A DNA stretch of 21,663 nt from an uncultured Desulfovibrio sp. (GTDB taxonomy: Bacteria > Desulfobacterota > Desulfovibrionia > Desulfovibrionales > Desulfovibrionaceae): NCBI GenBank assembly GCA_900555975.1, contig USNI01000004.1, positions 1 to 21,663 on the forward strand. The letters are read 5' to 3'. This document shows positions 16,472 through 21,663 of this stretch, one piece after another (position 1 is the stretch's first letter; every line of letters begins with the position of its first letter). The notes under the pieces were generated by a model. The model worked only from the letters and a program-made list of their open reading frames with translations, was not told where the DNA came from and searched no databases. The translations under genes were made by a program, and so were the position numbers.

Positions 16472-16715
16472 ACAGGCAGAAACAGGTTTCTTTGGCGGTG
16501 CTGTGATGCCATGCCGATGGCCGCATGACACGTCGGTACCGCGGGGAAACGTCGTATTCGATGATGAAAAGCCGTCAGGCTTTCTTCTGCTCCGGTCAGC
16601 GCCTCATCGTGGAGAAGCCGGAGCGGCAACAAGGCCCAGTTTCATATATCCGCCTTTATGGATAACTGTTTGCCCCGACTCGTGTCTGGGCGGCACGGAA
16701 AGCCGGAAATTCTCC
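16472..16715 (-). other. MATE leader, upstream part; no recognised aptamer or gene
   Basis: This is the remainder of the 338-base gap between rsmB and the MATE gene. It holds a 13-residue open frame, MKLGLVAAPASPR (16604-16645), with only a weak ribosome binding site (AAGGCGG). It also holds much of an overlapping 66-codon frame (16432-16632) whose protein resembles nothing I know. I could not match the sequence to a known riboswitch consensus by eye. Length and position would allow an aptamer or leader peptide feeding the downstream hairpins. Confidence 0.35.
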
Positions 16716-18101
16716 TCAGATCCGCTTGCGGAGGATGGCCAGAAACAGCGCATCCTGTCCCGGAAAAACGGGGAGGAACATTCTTTCTTCCTCAAGGCGG
16801 CAGGCGTCTCCCTGTCTCTCAAGAAAGTGTGCCATCTGCCTTTCGTTTTCTTCTCTGTTCAGGGCGCAGGTCACATAGAAAAGAGCGCCGCCGGGAAGAA
16901 GTCTTGTCCAGGCATGGTCAAGAATCTCTCTCTGCGTTCGCACGGCTTCAGACAGTCTTTCGGGAGAAAGACGCAGCCGAAGCTCGGCGTTTCTTGCGAG
17001 CGTCCCTGTACCGCTGCATGGAACATCCAATAATATCAATGGGAAAGATTCATCGATCTCCTGTGCTGGACCACAATGCAGCCGCGGCCACGACAGGCCC
17101 AGACGCAGCAGAGAGGCCTTGAGCTCTTCCAGCCGGAAGGCGGCCGGTTCACTGGCCAGTTCCACCTTGATGCCCTTTTCCAGAAGGGCTGTGGTTTTGC
17201 CTCCCCGTCCGCAGCAGGCGTCCCACAGGGGCGCAGACGCAAGCTCGGGATGTTCGAGAATCCACGAGGCCAGATATTCTGTCACCAGCTGGGAGGAGGC
17301 TCCCTGACGGCTGAGATTCCCCTGCTTTTCAAACGATTCCAGAAGGCTCTGTTCTTTGCCTCTGCTTTCCTTGTCGCGGAGCACCCCCCAGGCGGAAAAT
17401 CCGTACTGCCCCACGGCCGCATAGCCGCGGTCGGTCCAGTGTCCGACAAGCATTTCTCCCCAGGCTCTGGACATGTTCGCCCTCCAGCACGGAGCCGGAT
17501 GCTCCAGCGTGTCTGCGGCAAATCGGCAGGCCTGCTCTGCTCCGTACTGTTCCGACCACATGCGGGTCAGCCACTCGGGAAGAGAGGCGGCTTCAGCTAT
17601 CCCCTCCGCATCAAGGGCAGCGTTTTTCAGCTGTTCTTCCCGGTGACGCACGGTCTGAAGCAGCGCATCCTTTTCCCGGTCGACGGAGCGCAGAACGCCG
17701 TTGACGAGACCTCCTATGCCCTGCCCGAATCTGCGCCGGGCCAGGCTGACCAGCTCGCTTACCGTGGCCCGGGCAGGGATGCCGTCCATGAAGAGAATTT
17801 CACAGGTGCCAAGCCTGAGCATCATGCGGACCTGTGCCGACAGTGCATCCGGCTTCTTCAGCCGTCCGGCAAGCGCGGCGTCCAGCACTGCGTGCCGACG
17901 CAGCACTCCGTACACCAGCCCGGAAAGAAGCGCCGTATCCCGGCTGTCCAGCGTATGGGCTGAGGCGCAGCGCAAAAGCATCACCGGCAGGGGCGTGGCG
18001 TCTTCAGGATGACGGAAGAGCTGATGCAATAGTTCCAGCGCCCCTTTTCTGGCTCCGGAACCAGCTTGATTCTGAGACGTTTTTTTAATTTTTTCGACCA
18101 T
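16716..18101 (-). CDS. rsmB: 16S rRNA m5C967 methyltransferase RsmB
   Basis: A 461-residue Fmu/RsmB protein that methylates C967 of 16S rRNA. Residues 15-150 form the NusB-like RNA-binding domain (ALLSGLVYGVLRRHAVLD, GLVNGVLRSVDRE). The methyltransferase domain follows, with SAM-binding WDACCGRGGKTTALLE (293-308), LLDVPCSGTGTLARNAELRLRL carrying release Cys362, and YVTCALNREEN carrying nucleophile Cys412. Both cysteines of the two-cysteine mechanism are present. The motif details (DVPCSGTG, CALNREEN) diverge from E. coli but fit the family. No clear ribosome binding site precedes the ATG at 18101. It lies 183 bases downstream of fmt on the same strand, a common neighbourhood for rsmB. Confidence 0.9.
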   Translation of the reverse strand: MVEKIKKTSQNQAGSGARKGALELLHQLFRHPEDATPLPVMLLRCASAHTLDSRDTALLSGLVYGVLRRHAVLDAALAGRLKKPDALSAQVRMMLRLGTCEILFMDGIPARATVSELVSLARRRFGQGIGGLVNGVLRSVDREKDALLQTVRHREEQLKNAALDAEGIAEAASLPEWLTRMWSEQYGAEQACRFAADTLEHPAPCWRANMSRAWGEMLVGHWTDRGYAAVGQYGFSAWGVLRDKESRGKEQSLLESFEKQGNLSRQGASSQLVTEYLASWILEHPELASAPLWDACCGRGGKTTALLEKGIKVELASEPAAFRLEELKASLLRLGLSWPRLHCGPAQEIDESFPLILLDVPCSGTGTLARNAELRLRLSPERLSEAVRTQREILDHAWTRLLPGGALFYVTCALNREENERQMAHFLERQGDACRLEEERMFLPVFPGQDALFLAILRKRI

Positions 18102-18153
18102 CGGGTTCGCGATTTTGTTTTTCGTGTCTTAGAATGGATTCTGGAGCATTTCC

Positions 18154-18175
18154 GCATTTTTCAGAAGAAAAATGC
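18154..18175. repeat. inverted repeat between fmt and rsmB
   Basis: GCATTTTTC (18154-18162) and GAAAAATGC (18167-18175) form a perfect 9-bp stem with a four-base loop. No T tract follows on the minus strand, so termination is unlikely. It could stabilise or process the fmt-rsmB transcript. I see no gene in the 183-base gap. Confidence 0.4.
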
Positions 18176-18284
18176 AGTGTATTTGTCCATATCTGCTTCG
18201 CGGCGGCCTGTTCATGCGCGGGGCTGGAAGGCACACGACCTTTTCCGCCATGCTCCCCGAGTCTTCCCCTCCTCCTGCTTTGCC

Positions 18285-19262
18285 CTACTCCGCCTTTCCG
18301 GTCAGCCTGCCGTAGGGTTCGGGCAGATCTCGCAGGCGTCCGTTGCGGAAGTCGGTTGCGCTCATGGTGGACTTGCCCGCCGGACGCAGCCGGGTGATCC
18401 GGTAGGCGCCCGAGCCGCAGGCGACCAGCAGTGCGTCGCCGTCCATGCCGACCAGCGTTCCCGGTTCGGCGTTCGCGTTCGCTTCCACAGGCTGGCCCGG
18501 TTCAAGGCGGAGCGGCACGGTCTCCCGGCCTTCGATGTTCAGCACGGTTCTGGCTCCGGGCGCGGGAGTGAGTCCGCGTATGATGTTGTGGATGGTGCGG
18601 GCATCCTTCGTCCAGTCGATGTATTCCTCGTCCACGGTGATCTTGGCGGCGTGAGTAACCAGATCCTCGTTCTGACGGACAAAGGCCGCTCTGCCTTCGG
18701 CGATCATGCCGAGCGCGCCGACCATGAGCTTCGCCCCGTGTTCGGCCAGCGTATCGAACAGCGTGCCGGCCGTATCGTCCGGTTCTATGCTCACGGCCTG
18801 CTGCAGAAGCATGGGACCGGAATCAAGTCCGGCTTCCATTTTCATGATGGTCACGCCGGAAATGGTGTCGCCGTTCATGACCGCCCGCTGGATGGGAGCC
18901 GCGCCCCGGTACTGAGGCAGGAGCGAGCCGTGCACGTTGTACGGACCCATGGTGGGAATGTCGAGAACACGCTGCGGCAGCAGCAGACCGTAGGCCGCCA
19001 CCACGAGCACGTCGGGCTTGAGATCGGCCAGCGCCTGCACGTCGGCGTCGCCACGGAAGTTGCGCGGCTGATACACGGGCAGACCGAGTTCCAGCGCCAG
19101 TTCCTTGGTCGCGGAAGCCTTCAGCTTCTTTCCCCGTCCTGCGGGCCGGTCGGGCTGGGTGTAGACGGCCACGACCTCGCCGCCTTCCCAGGCGGCCACG
19201 GCTTTAAGAACTACCGCCGCAAAATCCGGCGTGCCCATGAATACGATGCGCAGTTTCGACAT
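18285..19262 (-). CDS. fmt: methionyl-tRNA formyltransferase
   Basis: A 325-residue enzyme that formylates initiator Met-tRNA using 10-formyl-tetrahydrofolate. The start MSKLRIVFMGTPDFA at 19262 matches the family and has GGAG five bases upstream; the frame is open a further 22 codons. The catalytic domain shows AAYGLLLPQRVLDIP and NVHGSLLPQYRGAAPIQ with Asn109, His111 and, in GLDSGPML, Asp147 (the Asn-His-Asp set of formyltransferases). The usual NxHASLLP reads NVHGSLLP. The C-terminal tRNA-binding domain includes IDWTKDARTIHNIIRGLTPAPGA and ends near residue 325. Its functional partner def lies upstream on the same strand but behind a terminator. Confidence 0.95.
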   Translation of the reverse strand: MSKLRIVFMGTPDFAAVVLKAVAAWEGGEVVAVYTQPDRPAGRGKKLKASATKELALELGLPVYQPRNFRGDADVQALADLKPDVLVVAAYGLLLPQRVLDIPTMGPYNVHGSLLPQYRGAAPIQRAVMNGDTISGVTIMKMEAGLDSGPMLLQQAVSIEPDDTAGTLFDTLAEHGAKLMVGALGMIAEGRAAFVRQNEDLVTHAAKITVDEEYIDWTKDARTIHNIIRGLTPAPGARTVLNIEGRETVPLRLEPGQPVEANANAEPGTLVGMDGDALLVACGSGAYRITRLRPAGKSTMSATDFRNGRLRDLPEPYGRLTGKAE

Positions 19263-19531
19263 GACAGCTCCATTGGAGAAAAAGGCGGGCCTGCGCCCCC
19301 TTCTGATGGTGTGATATTCTCCCGTCACTCCGGAACGTCGGGATTCCAGATGCCGGTGTTTCCGACACTGTACGGACTATCGGTATCCGCGTCCAGCCTT
19401 CCTCAGAAATGCACGCTGCCACAGCAAAGCCTGACGGGGCAGACTTGCTGCCGGAAAATGTTCGCACATCGCGTCGGAACAGATCAAGGCCTTGTCTTCC
19501 TCGATGATGACGGATGATCCGTCACATATGG
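19263..19531 (-). other. fmt upstream region, no gene seen
   Basis: Between the def terminator and fmt there are about 270 bases with no gene that I can support; the open frames here are short and unlike any family. A 7-bp hairpin TGACGGA/TCCGTCA lies at 19508-19524. Because the preceding unit ends in a strong terminator, an fmt promoter must lie in this stretch, but I could not pick one with confidence. Confidence 0.4.
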
Positions 19532-19560
19532 AAAAGGCCCGGGCAAAACCCGGGCCTTTT
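19532..19560 (-). terminator. intrinsic terminator after aspS-def
   Basis: A perfect 12-bp stem: AAAAGGCCCGGG (19532-19543) and CCCGGGCCTTTT (19549-19560) with a five-base loop. On the minus strand it ends in TTTTCC, 25 bases after the def stop codon. Its symmetry would also let it act on the plus strand. Confidence 0.9.
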
Positions 19561-19585
19561 CAGTCTGATGGCTGCAATGATCCGA

Positions 19586-20098
19586 CTATCTTCTGCCCTT
19601 TCTCATTTTTTTGTCATAGAGAGAGCGCTTGAGATAGCTGATGTGGTCGATGAACAGCTTGCCGTCGAGATGATCGGTTTCGTGCTGCATGCAGGCGCCG
19701 TAGTAGCCTTCGCCTTCGATATGAACGGGATTGCCGTCGAGATCAAGAGCGTCGAGGGCCACGCGGCGGGGACGCTTCACCTTGGCGCGAAGCTCGGGCA
19801 CGGAAAGACAGCCTTCATTTTCCTCATGGCCTTTCGGATCGAGCACGGTGATCACGGGATTCACGAACACCTTGAATTCCTGAGGCAGGTCGGGGTCGTT
19901 CTTTTCCTGGGACACGTCAATGATCACCACGCGCTTGAGCACGCCGATCTGCGGCGCGGCAATGCCCACACCGCCCACGGTGGTGAGGGTGTCGAGCATA
20001 TCCTTGGCAAGGGCGCGGATGTCGTCGTTGATCTCGGCCACAGGTTCGCTGACCTTAGCGAGAAGCGGATCGGGATACTGAAGAACGGGACGAAGCAT
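19586..20098 (-). CDS. def: peptide deformylase
   Basis: A 170-residue metalloenzyme that removes the N-formyl group from new proteins. All three family motifs are present: GVGIAAPQIG (residues 43-52, with Ile for the usual Leu), EGCLSVP with metal ligand Cys97, and QHETDHLDG with ligands His139 and His143 and catalytic Glu140. The tail is basic (KKMRKGRR). Only three bases separate the aspS stop from this ATG, and the ribosome binding site GGAG lies within the end of aspS, so the two are cotranscribed and probably translationally coupled. Confidence 0.96.
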   Translation of the reverse strand: MLRPVLQYPDPLLAKVSEPVAEINDDIRALAKDMLDTLTTVGGVGIAAPQIGVLKRVVIIDVSQEKNDPDLPQEFKVFVNPVITVLDPKGHEENEGCLSVPELRAKVKRPRRVALDALDLDGNPVHIEGEGYYGACMQHETDHLDGKLFIDHISYLKRSLYDKKMRKGRR

Positions 20099-20101
20099 GA
20101 T

Positions 20102-21663
20102 TTACTCCGCGGAAGCGCTGGGGGCGGGAGCCGCCTTTTCACGCAGTCGAATGCCCAGTTCACGCAACTGCTTGTTGTCCACGGGGGACGGAGCTTCGGT
20201 AAGCAGGCAGGCGGCCTTCTGATTCTTGGGGAACGCGATGACGTCGCGGATGGACGCGGCACCGGTGAGCAGCATGGCCACGCGGTCGAGACCGAAGGCT
20301 ATGCCGCCGTGAGGCGGAGTGCCGTAGTCCAGAGCCTGGATGAAATAGCCGAACTGCGCCTTGGCGGACTCTTCGGTGAAGCCGAGGCCTTCGAACATGC
20401 GGGTCTGGTCGGCGGGATTGTGGATACGGATGGAGCCGCCGCCGATTTCATTGCCGTTGAGCACCATGTCATAGGCGCGGGCCTTGGCGCGGGCGGGATC
20501 GGAAAGCATGATGTCGTAGCTTTCGTCCTGAGCGGCGGTGAAGGGATGATGGCAGGCCACCCAGCGATGTTCCTCCTCGCTGTATTCAAAGAGCGGGAAG
20601 TCCGTGACCCAGAGAAGGTTCCAGGTGTTTTCGGGGATGAGGCCGAGCTTGTTTCCGAGCTTCACGCGCAGACTGCCGAGAGCATTGTTCACAAGACCGG
20701 GCTCACCGGCCTGGAAGAACACGATGTCGCCGACTTCAAGGCCGCAGGCTTCGGTAAGACCGGCCCTTTCCGCGTCGGAAAGGAACTTGGCAATGGGCGA
20801 CTGCCACTCGTTTTCGTGAATCTTGATCCAGGCAAGCCCCTGCGCGCCGAAGCCCTTGACGAAATCGGTGAGCTCGTCGATTTCCTTGCGGGTCATGGTG
20901 GCGCCGCCGGGCACGCGCAGAGCCTTCACCAGCTTGGCTCCGGCAAAGAGCTTGAAGGCGGAACCGTGCACGATGGCGGTCACGTCCTTGAGCTTGAGGT
21001 CGAAACGGGTGTCGGGCTTGTCGGATCCGTAGTCGCGCATGGCGATATCGTAGGGCATGCGGGGAAGCGGCAGTTCGATGTCCACGCCGAGCGCTTCCTT
21101 GAAGACACGGGCGATGAGGCCTTCGGCCATGTCCATGACCTGATCCTCGTTCACGAAGCTCATTTCAATGTCGACCTGCGTGAATTCAGGCTGACGGTCG
21201 GCACGCAGGTCTTCGTCGCGGAAGCAGCGGGCCACCTGATAGTAGCGGTCCACGCCGCTCATCATGAGCATCTGCTTGAACTGCTGAGGCGACTGGGGCA
21301 GCGCGTAGAATTCGCCAGGAGACATGCGGCTGGGCACGAGGAAGTCACGGGCGCCTTCGGGAGTGGACTTGGTGAGATAGGGGGTTTCGACTTCAAGGAA
21401 GTCGAGTTCGTTCAGGTAGTTGCGGCAGGCCTTCACGATATTGTGACGCACGCGCAGATTATGCGCCATGGAAGGACGGCGCAGGTCAAGATAGCGGTAC
21501 TGCAGACGCACGGACTCGGAACAGTCGGTACGATCCTCCACAAGGAAGGGCGGCGTCTTGGCGGTATTGAGCAGCTTCCATTCCAGCACCACGACTTCGA
21601 TCTCGCCGGTGTGCAGGTTGGGATTGGTCATGCCCTCGGGACGGGGACTGACGCGGCCCTTGA
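20102..21663 (-). CDS. aspS: aspartyl-tRNA synthetase, N-terminus beyond the window
   Basis: A class II aminoacyl-tRNA synthetase that charges tRNA-Asp (or, in non-discriminating forms, also tRNA-Asn). About 519 residues are visible; the frame is open to the window edge through KGRVSPRPEGMTNPN, so the first part of the anticodon-binding OB domain is missing. YRYLDLRRP and FLEVETPYLTKSTPEGARDF form motif 1 and the flipping-loop region. FRDEDLRADRQPEFTQVDIE is motif 2, the central GAD-type insert domain of bacterial AspRS follows, and GGIAFGLDRVAML is motif 3. Discrimination between Asp and Asn tRNAs cannot be judged from this. It is the first gene of the aspS-def unit. Confidence 0.96.
   Translation of the reverse strand, partial: KGRVSPRPEGMTNPNLHTGEIEVVVLEWKLLNTAKTPPFLVEDRTDCSESVRLQYRYLDLRRPSMAHNLRVRHNIVKACRNYLNELDFLEVETPYLTKSTPEGARDFLVPSRMSPGEFYALPQSPQQFKQMLMMSGVDRYYQVARCFRDEDLRADRQPEFTQVDIEMSFVNEDQVMDMAEGLIARVFKEALGVDIELPLPRMPYDIAMRDYGSDKPDTRFDLKLKDVTAIVHGSAFKLFAGAKLVKALRVPGGATMTRKEIDELTDFVKGFGAQGLAWIKIHENEWQSPIAKFLSDAERAGLTEACGLEVGDIVFFQAGEPGLVNNALGSLRVKLGNKLGLIPENTWNLLWVTDFPLFEYSEEEHRWVACHHPFTAAQDESYDIMLSDPARAKARAYDMVLNGNEIGGGSIRIHNPADQTRMFEGLGFTEESAKAQFGYFIQALDYGTPPHGGIAFGLDRVAMLLTGAASIRDVIAFPKNQKAACLLTEAPSPVDNKQLRELGIRLREKAAPAPSASAE

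Noticed and set aside
16432..16632. 66-codon minus-strand frame in the MATE leader as a real gene
   Set aside because: It runs through both arms of the upstream terminator hairpin, lacks a good ribosome binding site and resembles no family that I know.
18066..19517. 483-codon plus-strand open frame across fmt
   Set aside because: It is antisense to a clear fmt gene and rich in His/Gly/Arg, as expected from a shadow frame.
1..21663. CRISPR arrays, insertion sequences, tRNA or rRNA genes, prophage remnants
   Set aside because: I saw no spaced direct repeats, transposase-like proteins with terminal repeats, cloverleaf or rRNA-like sequence. Gene content is core metabolism and information processing throughout.

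Overview
The window is a gene-dense, GC-rich stretch of bacterial chromosome made almost entirely of housekeeping genes. Gene content and protein flavour (ParAB with parS sites, an NtrC-type response regulator beside a histidine kinase, SfsA, class I aspartate aminotransferase, aspS-def, fmt-rsmB) suggest a Gram-negative deltaproteobacterium, most likely of the Desulfovibrio/Bilophila group. That assignment rests on recalled family resemblance, not on a search. Twin parS sites next to parAB suggest a position in the origin-proximal half of the chromosome.

Layout. Positions 1-149 (minus) hold the start of a HIT-family hydrolase, divergent from an Elp3-like radical SAM protein (257-1327, plus). 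DNA topoisomerase I (topA, 1487-3774, plus) follows from its own promoter and ends at a strong terminator. A cytoplasmic-type gamma-glutamyltransferase (4001-5665, plus) abuts, stop to stop, a minus-strand pair made of sfsA and a small membrane-anchored protein of unknown function. Divergent from sfsA, an aspartate aminotransferase and glucose-6-phosphate isomerase (pgi) form a plus-strand pair. Then come a histidine kinase and a sigma-54-dependent response regulator (overlapping by 4 bases), an intergenic region with two parS sites, and parA and parB. From about 15.0 kb to the end everything reads on the minus strand: aspS and def (nearly touching), fmt, rsmB, and a MATE-family efflux pump behind a 338-base leader.

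What stands out. (1) topA and pgi each carry a reading-frame break that looks like a small deletion inside a highly conserved motif: the PPxR segment of topoisomerase I and the VExxK signature of Pgi. Either the strain or assembly carries lesions in two core genes, or the sequence has errors there. (2) The MATE pump is preceded by two intrinsic terminators. The nearer one ends 13 bases before the start codon and overlaps a mutually exclusive alternative hairpin, which is the architecture of transcription attenuation. (3) Two near-perfect parS sites sit 35 bp apart centre to centre, just upstream of a TTG-started parA.

I found no CRISPR array, transposon, tRNA, rRNA, prophage or defence island. 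No previously undescribed multi-gene system is evident. The MATE leader and the two broken core genes deserve the closest second look.
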